Position numbers and translations under genes: made by a program. A stretch of 64,000 bases of DNA, from contig NZ_AUIO01000011.1 in NCBI RefSeq assembly GCF_000423745.1, forward strand, positions 1-64,000. Reading direction: 5' to 3'. This document shows, piece after piece, positions 34,982 through 42,811 of this stretch (position 1 is the stretch's first letter; every line of letters begins with the position of its first letter). Below the pieces are notes generated by a model. That model ran no database searches and was not told where the DNA came from. It saw nothing but the letters and a program-made list of their open reading frames with translations. This DNA is from Streptococcus plurextorum DSM 22810. Lineage in GTDB: Bacteria > Bacillota > Bacilli > Lactobacillales > Streptococcaceae.

Positions 34982-35350
34982 ATGAAAAAAAGAGATTTTA
35001 TCAGTTTGATTGCTTATACGGTGAGTTTATTGGTCTTAGCTTTAGGGATGTGCTTTTATACCTTGCCAGAATGGAAAATGACTACCCTAGGGATGCCCTT
35101 ATCGGTAGCCGGTCTGCTATTACTTGCACTATCTTGGGTTCTGCAGAGGAAGTTAGCAGGTAAAGGGGCTCCTAAGTTTGATTGGAAACAGATTGTTAAA
35201 GTCATCTACTGTGTTTTTGCCTTGTTGGTTTTTGGTGGAGGCTTCGCCTTTGTGACAACCGGAAATTTTGTCCTCGGTCTTATTTTAGGCCTTGTTGGTC
35301 TCGTATTAGTGATTGGGATGATTCCTGTAACTGTTGGCTTAAAAAATTAA
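34982..35350 (+). CDS. Small four-helix membrane protein of unknown function
   Basis: A protein of 122 residues with four hydrophobic segments (LIAYTVSLLVLALGMCFYTL, LSVAGLLLLALSWVL, IYCVFALLVFGGGFAFVTT, FVLGLILGLVGLVLVIGMIP) and short polar loops. The ATG at 34982 follows AAAGGAAT. It lies between the 11-mer repeat gene and the convergent TetR gene. No family was recognised. Confidence 0.75.
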   Translation: MKKRDFISLIAYTVSLLVLALGMCFYTLPEWKMTTLGMPLSVAGLLLLALSWVLQRKLAGKGAPKFDWKQIVKVIYCVFALLVFGGGFAFVTTGNFVLGLILGLVGLVLVIGMIPVTVGLKN

Positions 35351-35377
35351 AGAAAACCTGAGGGATGCCTCAGGTTC

Positions 35378-35926
35378 TTATTGCTTTCTAGAGATACAGA
35401 TTTGGATAATGTCAGCCATCTCTTCAATCGATTCAGCACAGCCATTTCTCACCCACTTGGATACGACTTGTGTTATGCCTGCCAGAAAGAAGCTAGATAC
35501 ATAGGCAATTTGTGCTGGATTTTGAATTCCCTGAGAATGAAAACGAGGGGTAAAAATCGTTGCTAGCAAGTGTTCAAAGCGTTCCTTGTGGTGAAAATCT
35601 AATTCGTGATGAAGATAAATCTGATAAATTTTCTGGTGGTCTTTTACAAATTGTAGGTAGGGAATGAGGTAGGCATCCCCTGTTAGATCGGTTTCAATTG
35701 GTAGACTGTTAGCGGGATAAGATTGGAATTCAGCTAAGAAAAGTTGGGTAAGGTATTGATAAGCATCCTCTAACAAGTCAAATTGATTGTCATAATAATG
35801 GTAAAAAGTAGAGCGATGTACCCCAGCCTCCTTGCAAATTTTACTAACCGAAATGCGTTCAAAATCTTCCTTGTCTAAGAGAAAAATCAATGCTTGCTGC
35901 AGTTTTGTTTTGGCTGATTCAGTCAT
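35378..35926 (-). CDS. TetR/AcrR-family regulator
   Basis: A protein of 182 residues with a TetR N-terminal helix-turn-helix (ISVSKICKEAGVHRSTFYHY, then YDNQFDLLEDAY) and a helical ligand domain with a late FFLAGITQVVSKWVRNG pattern. It is close in type to the regulator at 40013. The ATG at 35926 is preferred because AAGGGAG precedes it. Its targets are not evident; it faces the small membrane protein gene. Confidence 0.87.
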   Translation of the reverse strand: MTESAKTKLQQALIFLLDKEDFERISVSKICKEAGVHRSTFYHYYDNQFDLLEDAYQYLTQLFLAEFQSYPANSLPIETDLTGDAYLIPYLQFVKDHQKIYQIYLHHELDFHHKERFEHLLATIFTPRFHSQGIQNPAQIAYVSSFFLAGITQVVSKWVRNGCAESIEEMADIIQICISRKQ

Positions 35927-36081
35927 AGAGTCCACTCCCTTGGTTTCATTACTTACTAGTTTACCTCAACATCCAGTTTGAAACAAGTCGCTTTTACTAC
36001 TTCGTTTCATCTATGACAATTGATACAACTGACAAGTTTCTCCAAATCCCTAACTTCTTCTTGGATGAATTTAACTGACTA

Positions 36082-36197
36082 GCAAACGGCCTGTCAGCCT
36101 TGAAGCTGAGGAGGAAGTAGAATAGACTAGAAAAGATTTGAGAGTTCATCTCAGATCTTTTTTCGATGAATTGAGAAGTGAAAAACCAAATCCGACA
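36082..36197. repeat. Direct repeat, copy 2 (OYE 3' remnant plus terminator)
   Basis: It matches 34488-34602 through the stop codon (GAGGAGGAAGTAG), the terminator and the flank. The coding part upstream is gone. Confidence 0.75.
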
Positions 36198-36243
36198 TCA
36201 ATCCAGGTTGCATCTTCGCCCAGGCTATTTTGTAACTCAATTC

Positions 36244-36274
36244 AAAACCAGAAGTTCAAAAAGCTTTTGGTTTT
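36244..36274. terminator. Hairpin upstream of the GDPD gene
   Basis: AAAACCA and flanking bases pair with TTTTGGTTTT, partially through AGAAG/CTTTT, and C/T-rich bases follow. Confidence 0.5.
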
Positions 36275-36333
36275 CTTTTCAATCCATAGACATTTTCACA
36301 ATTTTTTGGAAAAAGCAGAGCTGAAAAGTAGGT

Positions 36334-36363
36334 TTGCCTCATAACCAAGGCTTGTGGTACAAT
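36334..36363 (+). promoter_or_regulatory. Promoter of the membrane GDPD gene
   Basis: TTGCCT (36334-36339) and TACAAT (36358-36363), 18 bases apart, with a TGG extension. Confidence 0.6.
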
Positions 36364-36388
36364 AACAAAAAAACTTTTCGGAGGAGAT

Positions 36389-38230
36389 ATGACAACAGGA
36401 AAGAATGTTTCAACTAGTTGGGCCTTTCGTGGTCGGATCGTCTGGCTTTTCACTAAATACCAACTGCTGAGTAAGGGGCTACTAGCTCTAGTTATTTATC
36501 CCTTGTATTCCTTTGCCATTGATACTTTTTTAGCTTTATCAGGGCGGACAGGGATTTCCAGTGGGGACTATGTGTCCTTTCTCTTGAGCTTCCAAGGGAT
36601 TGGCTTTCTTTTGGCGACCTTGGTCATGATGGTGATTTTGATTGGTTTAGATGTCAATACCTTTATCTTGACTAGTGCTCTTATAAGGGAAGAAAAGATT
36701 GAAATGACCGCTCGGCACATGCTCTGGCTGGGCTTGACCTCCCTCAAGTCCCTCTTTAGTCCAGCGGGCCTCTTGCTCATGGTCTATGTATCCTTGATCT
36801 TCCCGCTCTTGGGCTTGGGTGTCACCATTGGCCCTATGCGGCAGTTCCAGATTCCCAACTTTATCACTTCGGTGATTTATGCCAACTCTCTTTATCTATC
36901 GCTTTATATAGGAGTTCTCCTGATATTGGCCTATCTGAGCTACCGACTGATATTCACCTTCCACTATGTCCTCATTGGTGGGAAAACGATCGGTTCAGCT
37001 ATTCGCTCCTCTCTTGATTTGACAAAGAAATACGGTCGGGCTCTCATCAAGCGGCTTGTTGGGATTTTTGTGAAAAATGGGCTTGTCTACTTTTTACCTC
37101 TCTTTGTTGCTTTGGTAGCCCTGCTTGCCTATGTTTTGGTCAGTCAGGCAGAGCAGACAAATCAAAGCCGTTTGTATCTCTTGTTTATCCTCCTCGTAGT
37201 CGTGGATATTGTCAGCTTTCTAACCTTTCTCTTTCCGCCGATGATGATTTACCGAGTGACGGATGCCTTTTATGATTACGAAGAGGCTGAGGGACAGACT
37301 CCTGCGGTCACACTTTCGACCAAGGCCAGTAAGTGGCGGGAGGATATTCTACCGACCATTCGCCTGCGTACCAAGTTTTTGGTGACCAGCTTGATTCTCT
37401 TTATCTTGGCAGGAAATTTTGGCTTTGCTTATTTGTTGGTGCAGCATTTTGATACGATTTTCCGTGTAAATCGTGAGATTGCCTTAGTCGCCCATCGTGG
37501 TGGGGGTGACCTGGGTGCTGAAAATACGGTTGCAGGTATTTTAGCAGCTGCGGAGGAAGGGGTGGCCTGGTCTGAGATTGATATTCAACGGACCAAAGAC
37601 GGTCACTATATCCTCAACCATGACGGTGATTTCAAGCGTGTTGCTGGCGACAGCCGTAGTTCTAGTGAGATGACTCTGGCTGAAATCCAGAACTTACAAG
37701 TTGCGGATGCTTTTGACAGTAGTCGTCCAGCCCAGCCTGTTCCTACGATTGAGGAAGTTATTGAAGCTAGCAAGGGCAAGATTGGCCTCTTTATCGAGTT
37801 AAAAGGAAAAACAGCCGACAAGCAAATGGTGGATGACATTGTTGCCATGGTCAAGGCCTATGGTGTTGAAAAGGAAGTGGCTCTGCTGTCTTTGGACTAC
37901 AAGCTGATTACCTACATCGAAGAAACCTATCCTGAGATGGTGTCTGGCTATCTCTATTACTTCTCCATCGGTCAGACAGAAGACTTACAGGGCGATTATC
38001 TGATTATGGAAGAGGCCGAAGCTAGTCCAGAAAAGGTTGCAGACCTGAAAGCCCAAGGCAAGAAAGTCATCGTCTGGACAGTCAATACAGAAGAATCCAT
38101 CCAACGCTTTGTCAATTCGGAAGTTGACGGTATCATCACGGATTACGTTCTGGATGTCAAGGCTGGCATCAAGGCGCGTGATGAACGGACAGATTTTGAA
38201 GTCATTGTAGATTCGGTTCTGGGGGAATAA
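36389..38230 (+). CDS. Membrane-anchored glycerophosphodiester phosphodiesterase
   Basis: A two-part protein of 613 residues. Residues 1-340 form a multi-pass membrane domain with about seven or eight segments. The C-terminal GDPD barrel begins at VAHRGGGDLGAENTVAGILA, with WSEIDIQRTKDGHYILNHDG supplying the Glu/Asp metal ligands and second histidine. VIVWTVNTEES lies near the end. It probably cleaves glycerophosphodiesters or wall-linked glycerophosphate to glycerol-3-phosphate outside the cell. GGAGGAG lies before the ATG. Confidence 0.9.
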   Translation: MTTGKNVSTSWAFRGRIVWLFTKYQLLSKGLLALVIYPLYSFAIDTFLALSGRTGISSGDYVSFLLSFQGIGFLLATLVMMVILIGLDVNTFILTSALIREEKIEMTARHMLWLGLTSLKSLFSPAGLLLMVYVSLIFPLLGLGVTIGPMRQFQIPNFITSVIYANSLYLSLYIGVLLILAYLSYRLIFTFHYVLIGGKTIGSAIRSSLDLTKKYGRALIKRLVGIFVKNGLVYFLPLFVALVALLAYVLVSQAEQTNQSRLYLLFILLVVVDIVSFLTFLFPPMMIYRVTDAFYDYEEAEGQTPAVTLSTKASKWREDILPTIRLRTKFLVTSLILFILAGNFGFAYLLVQHFDTIFRVNREIALVAHRGGGDLGAENTVAGILAAAEEGVAWSEIDIQRTKDGHYILNHDGDFKRVAGDSRSSSEMTLAEIQNLQVADAFDSSRPAQPVPTIEEVIEASKGKIGLFIELKGKTADKQMVDDIVAMVKAYGVEKEVALLSLDYKLITYIEETYPEMVSGYLYYFSIGQTEDLQGDYLIMEEAEASPEKVADLKAQGKKVIVWTVNTEESIQRFVNSEVDGIITDYVLDVKAGIKARDERTDFEVIVDSVLGE

Positions 38231-38289
38231 TCTAAGCGGTAAAGGTATAAAATAGCCAGTACAAATAGCCATGAAGAAGTTCTCATGTA

Positions 38290-38338
38290 CACAAAAAAGA
38301 CTTAGATTAACTGAACATCAGTTGTCTAAGTCTTTTTG
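38290..38338 (+). terminator. Terminator of GDPD gene, also repeat copy A
   Basis: AGACTTAGATTAACTG pairs with CAGTTGTCTAAGTCT around ACAT and is followed by TTTTTG. An almost identical copy lies at 39930-39979. Confidence 0.88.
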
Positions 38339-38425
38339 TGTGCTCTAATAAACAGGTTTTGATGTAGGTCACTTTCAGCCTGCTACACTCTAGGAGTGCT
38401 TGCACCTCAGATACTTGTCTGAAAG

Positions 38426-38705
38426 CTAATTCTTCCGACGATATAACTCCAATACATAAGACTGAAAATCACTGGCTGCAAATGGGATATGAATACCCGA
38501 ATGGACCAACTCAACTCCAGAAAATTCTCTTCCAAACTGGTCTACATAGTCTGCATCTTGGTCAAGATATGGAATCTTAATAATGGTATGATGCTGAGAG
38601 ACCTTGAAGATATTTCTAAAGTTGAACTGTCGATGAGAAGTGGCTCGAGGCTTGAACTCGGCCTCTTTTTTTCTGCGATAAATGAACCTGCCAACAATTT
38701 TTGAA
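38426..38705 (-). pseudogene. C-terminal fragment of an unknown protein
   Basis: On the minus strand about 92 sense codons run from FSKIVGRFIYRRKKEAEFKP to IHIPFAASDFQSYVLELYRR and a stop at 38426-38428. No start codon or ribosome site is present; the 5' end dissolves in the NmrA copy 2 promoter. Composition and lack of stops suggest a real but truncated gene. The family was not recognised. Confidence 0.4.
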
Positions 38706-38707
38706 AA

Positions 38708-38730
38708 GTTGTAACAAAACTGTTGACAAC
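38708..38730. promoter_or_regulatory. Rrf2 operator, distal, for NmrA copy 2
   Basis: GTTGTAA-N9-TGACAAC, one base off the consensus, contains most of the -35 box TTGACA (38723-38728). Confidence 0.75.
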
Positions 38731-38751
38731 TATTGGAAGTTAGGATATACT
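38723..38751 (+). promoter_or_regulatory. Promoter of NmrA copy 2
   Basis: TTGACA and TATACT (38746-38751) with a 17-base spacer, flanked by two operators. Confidence 0.85.
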
Positions 38752-38763
38752 AGTGTACGTAAA

Positions 38764-38786
38764 GTTGTAACGAAACAATTTACAAC
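38764..38786. promoter_or_regulatory. Rrf2 operator, proximal, for NmrA copy 2
   Basis: A perfect GTTGTAA-N9-TTACAAC downstream of the -10 box. Confidence 0.82.
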
Positions 38787-38811
38787 AAAAAACATTTCGG
38801 AGGAAAATAAA

Positions 38812-39441
38812 ATGAAAATAGCAGTAGTAGCAGCAAATGGTAAAGCAGGTAGCTTGATTGTGAAAGAAGCGGTAGCACGTGGTTTTGAAGTAACGGCTAT
38901 CGTTCGTGATGAAAATAAGACAGTCGCACAGCAGGTTCTTCAAAAGGATGTTTTTGACCTGACAGCTGATGATGTGATTGGTTTTGATGCGGTAGTGGAT
39001 GCAGTAGGTGCCTGGACAGCAGACACTGTACATGTGGTTCCTGACGCAGCCAAACATTTGGCGGCTATCCTAAAAGATTCACAAACACGTTTGCTTGTGG
39101 TTGGTGGAGCAGCAAGCCTGTATGTTAATCCAGAACATACCTTGACTGTGGCAGATGTGACAGAGTTTCCAGCGGAAGTATTGCCTGTGCTAAATGCTCA
39201 CAAGGAAGCACTTGAGGCCCTTCGTCAAGTAGATGATGTCAACTGGACCTATGTAAGCCCGGCAGGTGATTTTCAAGCAGACGGTGAGCGAACAGGTCGC
39301 TATATTCTTGGCGGTGAAGAGTTGGTCTTGAACAGCAAGGGAGAAAGCGTTATTTCCTATGCAGATTATGCCATTGGTATGATTGACGAGATTGCATCTG
39401 GTGATCATCTCAAAGCTCGTATCAGCCTTGTCAGTGAGTAG
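38812..39441 (+). CDS. NmrA-like NAD(P)-binding oxidoreductase (copy 2)
   Basis: A protein of 209 residues starting MKIAVVAANGKAGSLIVKEA with the dinucleotide loop NGKAGS. VVGGAASLYVNPE, WTYVSPAGDF and GERTGRYILGGEEL are shared with copies 1 and 3. It is a predicted NAD(P)H-dependent reductase with no assigned substrate. The ATG at 38812 follows CGGAGGA; the open frame upstream lies in the promoter. Rrf2 regulator 2 follows nine bases later in the same transcript. Confidence 0.82.
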   Translation: MKIAVVAANGKAGSLIVKEAVARGFEVTAIVRDENKTVAQQVLQKDVFDLTADDVIGFDAVVDAVGAWTADTVHVVPDAAKHLAAILKDSQTRLLVVGGAASLYVNPEHTLTVADVTEFPAEVLPVLNAHKEALEALRQVDDVNWTYVSPAGDFQADGERTGRYILGGEELVLNSKGESVISYADYAIGMIDEIASGDHLKARISLVSE

Positions 39442-39450
39442 AAGAGTTCT

Positions 39451-39900
39451 ATGCAGATCTCAAATAAATTTACCATTGCCATTCATGCCTTGGCCTTTAT
39501 CCATCTCTTTCAAGACCAGCAACGTGTCACCAGCAAGGTTTTGGCAAACAGTATTCAAGCCAATCCCGTTATCATTCGCTCGGTTCTATCTGGTTTGAAG
39601 GAAGCGGGAATTGTAGATGCCAAGCAGGGTAGCGGCGGTTTTCGTTTGGCAAAGCCACTTGATGACATTAGCCTTTATGACATCTTTGTTACGGTTGACA
39701 ATATCGATAAGAAAGGCTTGTTTAATTTTCATGAAAATCCCCATCCCGACTGTATCGTGGGGGGAAATATCCATGCTGCTGTGGATGACAAACTCGTCCA
39801 AGTCCAGACAGCTATGGAGAAAGAATTGAAAACTATGTATATGTCTGATGTCCTGGTTGACCTAGAAAAAGCCATTGAAGAAAAAGTGAAAAGGACTTAA
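39451..39900 (+). CDS. Rrf2-family transcriptional regulator 2
   Basis: A protein of 149 residues: ISNKFTIAIHALAFIHLF at the start, recognition region ANPVIIRSVLSGLKEAGIV and wing GSGGFRLAKPLDD. The single cysteine lies in NPHPDCIVGG, matching the NPxC-xG motif of the other NmrA-linked members. It is co-transcribed with NmrA copy 2 behind two GTTGTAA operators and probably represses its own operon until the thiol is modified. Confidence 0.87.
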   Translation: MQISNKFTIAIHALAFIHLFQDQQRVTSKVLANSIQANPVIIRSVLSGLKEAGIVDAKQGSGGFRLAKPLDDISLYDIFVTVDNIDKKGLFNFHENPHPDCIVGGNIHAAVDDKLVQVQTAMEKELKTMYMSDVLVDLEKAIEEKVKRT

Positions 39901-39929
39901 ATTGTCATCTTTTCACAATGACCACTATA

Positions 39930-39979
39930 TACAAAAAAAGACTTAGAGTGACTTAACATCAGTTGCCTAAGTCTTTTTG
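39930..39979 (+). terminator. Terminator of the NmrA2-Rrf2 operon, repeat copy B
   Basis: The same stem as at 38290-38338 with about five changes: AGACTTAG and AACATCAGTT with CTAAGTCTTTTT. Confidence 0.88.
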
Positions 39980-40012
39980 CTTGGTCTGGTTAAGAACGTT
40001 GACAAGCTTGCT

Positions 40013-40522
40013 CTATTGCTCACCCATCAACCGCATGATGTCATCAGGGCTTTCCTTACAGCCTCTAGCAACCCAGGTTTTAAGCACTCGGAAAAATCCT
40101 CCTACGATAAATTGCAGGTGAAAATCATCAGTCAAGTCCCCCAGTCTTTCTTTGAAATAGCGATCCAAGACCTCCTCGAGCAAGTAGTCCAAATGGTTGG
40201 CTGTCAATAAGCGAATCTTATCCTGCTGCTCATACCAAAAGTCAAAAAATTGCCGTAAAGCTAGTAAGAGATGAGCATCTGACCAATCCGACAAGTCAAT
40301 CTGCCGCTCGGTCAACCAGGCTTGCAATTCCAAGTTGAAGGACCGTTCGAGCACCTCTTCCTTATTGGAAAAGTTGCGGTAAAAAGTTACTCGACCGATA
40401 CCGGCTCGCTCCACCAACTCTGACACACTAATCTTTTCAAAGGATTTGTCTTCCAATAATTCCCACAGAGCCTCAATCACACTCTCCACAAATAATGATT
40501 CTTTCCGCTTCACTCTTTCCAT
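40013..40522 (-). CDS. TetR/AcrR-family regulator
   Basis: A protein of 169 residues with a TetR DNA-binding domain (ISVSELVERAGIGRVTFYRN, then FSNKEEVLERSF) and a helical sensor domain. It diverges from a three-gene hydrolase operon and most likely represses it. The ATG at 40522 follows AAAGGAAG; an open frame extends 24 codons upstream without a ribosome site. Palindromes GAAAC-N4-GTTTC and GAAAC-N14-GTTTC lie in the shared gap. Confidence 0.88.
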   Translation of the reverse strand: MERVKRKESLFVESVIEALWELLEDKSFEKISVSELVERAGIGRVTFYRNFSNKEEVLERSFNLELQAWLTERQIDLSDWSDAHLLLALRQFFDFWYEQQDKIRLLTANHLDYLLEEVLDRYFKERLGDLTDDFHLQFIVGGFFRVLKTWVARGCKESPDDIMRLMGEQ

Positions 40523-40526
40523 GCGA

Positions 40527-40629
40527 AACACTTCCTTTCCTTTGTTTCCTTTTGGGCAAATAGCAGAGCTGGGACTAGTTTTTCCACTGTTCATCTGCTA
40601 TACTGATGAAAACGAAACACTTGTTTCCA
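40527..40629 (+). promoter_or_regulatory. Divergent promoter region with TetR-type operators
   Basis: A rightward extended -10 box TGCTATACT ends at 40606. GAAACACTTGTTTC (40616-40629) sits at the expected transcription start, and a wider GAAAC...GTTTC pair (40527-40550) sits at the TetR start. Confidence 0.6.
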
Positions 40630-40662
40630 AAAATATACCATAAAGGACAGAAAAAAGAAAGT

Positions 40663-41781
40663 ATGAAAAAAGTTTGGAAAATAGTAGCAGCTGTAATAGC
40701 CACCTTAGCTTTGTTTGGTTTTATTGCCTATAAAATGACCTTTGGCTGGTCCGCTCCTGAGCTTGTTGACCAGACCCCACAAGTGAATGAATGGTACCGC
40801 CTCAGTCCCGAAGGGGTTGTAGATTCTCAGGGAAATCAGGCACACGGCCTGCTTCGTATCGGTAAAGAGAAGAATAAGGTAATGGTCTATTTCTTCGGCG
40901 GTGGTGTCAGTATCAATGAAGAGACTGCTAGTGGTGGCACACGTTATTTTGCGACCACAACTGGCCATCAAGATTATGTCGCAACTTGGGGAATTGGAAG
41001 TCCGCAGGAAGACAATCCATTTAAGGACTGGACTATGATTGTGCTTCCGTATGGGACAGGAGATTTTCATGCTGGCACACAGAATTTTACTTACGTAGAT
41101 GATAAAGGTAAGGAACAAACGATTTATCATCAGGGTTATAATAATTTGTCAAGTATATTAGCAGCAGCCAAGCCGCACGTTGGCAATCCCGATACGCTTC
41201 TGGTAACTGGATTTTCAGCTGGCGGATTTGCGACCTCACTGCTAGCGGATGATGTCATTTCTCATTTTCCGACAGCGAAAAATGTCACCGTTGCAGTGGA
41301 CAGTTCTTTTTTGAGACATGATAACTGGAAAAGTATTGCGGAAAATGTCTGGAAAACGCCGACTTCTATTAGTGACCGCCTGCATTCAGACAATATTGTT
41401 CTAGATAGCTTAGTAGCCCTCCATGAGAAACGCGGGGATAGTGTTAAGATATTGTTTGATATTTCCTATCGAGATGGAGTTCTTCAGCAATATCAGGCCT
41501 ATATTGACCAAGGGAAACTAGCAGATGCAACAGAAGAGAGTAGTGAGCATTTTCAAAAAGAACTTAAAAAAATGATTCAAGAACTGCAATCTAAGATTGA
41601 TGGCGTGGGTATTTTTGTCTGGAATTATGGGCAAGATGAAAAAACTACCGCTACTCAGCACACCACCATTAACTTCTCAACATTCTTTACTCCTATGTCT
41701 CAAGACAAGAGTGTGGCAGAATGGCTGGATGATGCGGTTAACGGAGAGGTAAAGAGTTACGGGTTAGAACTATTAGATTAG
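40663..41781 (+). CDS. Pectinacetylesterase-family-like secreted or membrane-anchored hydrolase
   Basis: A protein of 372 residues with an N-terminal membrane anchor (IVAAVIATLALFGFIAYKM). The esterase fold shows VYFFGGGVSINEETASGG as the oxyanion region, VLPYGTGDFHAG, and nucleophile elbow TGFSAGGFATSLLADD near residue 187. Plant and bacterial pectinacetylesterases share this pattern. The true ester is unknown. It is first in a TetR-controlled operon. Confidence 0.75.
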   Translation: MKKVWKIVAAVIATLALFGFIAYKMTFGWSAPELVDQTPQVNEWYRLSPEGVVDSQGNQAHGLLRIGKEKNKVMVYFFGGGVSINEETASGGTRYFATTTGHQDYVATWGIGSPQEDNPFKDWTMIVLPYGTGDFHAGTQNFTYVDDKGKEQTIYHQGYNNLSSILAAAKPHVGNPDTLLVTGFSAGGFATSLLADDVISHFPTAKNVTVAVDSSFLRHDNWKSIAENVWKTPTSISDRLHSDNIVLDSLVALHEKRGDSVKILFDISYRDGVLQQYQAYIDQGKLADATEESSEHFQKELKKMIQELQSKIDGVGIFVWNYGQDEKTTATQHTTINFSTFFTPMSQDKSVAEWLDDAVNGEVKSYGLELLD

Positions 41782-41790
41782 GAGAACAAG

Positions 41791-42810
41791 ATGAAAAAAT
41801 TCAAAAAAATTATCTTATGGACCCTTGGGATTGTAGCTAGTCTTGGTCTCATTGCCTACGTGTCGGTTACCAATCATCCGCGGTTGATGGTCGGTGTCAT
41901 TCAATCGTTTATGTACAAGGAGAGTTCACCGAACTCTTACAGTCCTCTTTATGATCCCATTGATGGTCTGAAAGAGAATGGTCAGTATCTGAAAAGTGAG
42001 ATTGCCTATAGCAAGGACTATCCTAACAGCTTTTTAGATATTACCTATCCAGACCAAAATCTTGAAGCTGACCGTCCAACTCTCTTCTATTTCCACGGTG
42101 GTGGATTCTTTGGAGGTGGCAAAAATATGGGGGATCCTCTGGCAGCCAGCCAAGCCACCTATCTCATTGACGATATCGTGTCAAAAGGGTATAATGTGGT
42201 CAATGTTGACTATGCTCTTGTACCAGATCATCATTTTCCAACACCTGTGATTCAGATGAATCAGGCTATCGCTTACATAAAGGAACATGCCGAAGAATAT
42301 CACTTGAACATGGATAATGTCGTCTTAATGGGCTCATCTGCAGGTGCTATTATGGTAGCACAATACGGTAGCCTCTTAGCCAACAATGATTACGCTCAGC
42401 TATTGAACATTGAACCAAGCATTGCAAAAGAACATGTCAAAGCTCTGGTCATCGATGATGCTCCCTTAGATTACGCCAAGTTTAGCTTAAGCACGAAGCT
42501 CTTGGTTGGAAATTATGTTTCAGAAACCATTTATCTAAGTGAGGAAGAAATCAATGCCTATAACCCGATTTCCCATGTGAATAAAGACTACCCAGCAAGT
42601 TTCCTTCTGGGAAGCGAGTATCGGACAGATATGGTGTCGCTCAATAAGGCCTTGAAGCAAGCGGGAGTTGAAAATGAATTGGTCGATCCTTTAGCAGAAG
42701 AAGGGCTTGAAAAGCCACATGGTTTTGTGGCGAATTTACGAAATGACCCGGTGTCTGCCAAAGCATTTGAGCGGATGATGACTTTTATAGATGAACGAAC
42801 TAAGGAGTAA
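41791..42810 (+). CDS. HSL-type alpha/beta hydrolase with N-terminal anchor
   Basis: A protein of 339 residues: a membrane anchor (IILWTLGIVASLGLIAYV), then the oxyanion motif YFHGGGFFGGG near residue 98 and nucleophile elbow LMGSSAGAIMVAQ near residue 180. A late histidine occurs in KPHGFVANL. This is the hormone-sensitive-lipase type of esterase, facing outside. It follows the first hydrolase by nine bases behind AGGAGA. The substrate is unknown. Confidence 0.85.
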   Translation: MKKFKKIILWTLGIVASLGLIAYVSVTNHPRLMVGVIQSFMYKESSPNSYSPLYDPIDGLKENGQYLKSEIAYSKDYPNSFLDITYPDQNLEADRPTLFYFHGGGFFGGGKNMGDPLAASQATYLIDDIVSKGYNVVNVDYALVPDHHFPTPVIQMNQAIAYIKEHAEEYHLNMDNVVLMGSSAGAIMVAQYGSLLANNDYAQLLNIEPSIAKEHVKALVIDDAPLDYAKFSLSTKLLVGNYVSETIYLSEEEINAYNPISHVNKDYPASFLLGSEYRTDMVSLNKALKQAGVENELVDPLAEEGLEKPHGFVANLRNDPVSAKAFERMMTFIDERTKE

Positions 42811-42811
42811 C

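Larger units (their letters stand above)
35927..36388. other. Non-coding region with duplicated OYE 3' remnant
   Basis: No intact gene. It holds AATTGATACAAC (36019-36030), resembling half of the Rrf2-4 operator, then repeat copy 2, a hairpin at 36244-36274 and the promoter of the next gene. Confidence 0.6.

Noticed and set aside
36001-36030. CTATGAC-AATTGATACAAC as an Rrf2-4 operator
   Set aside because: Only the right half fits, and no intact gene lies downstream in the right position. It is noted as a possible remnant.
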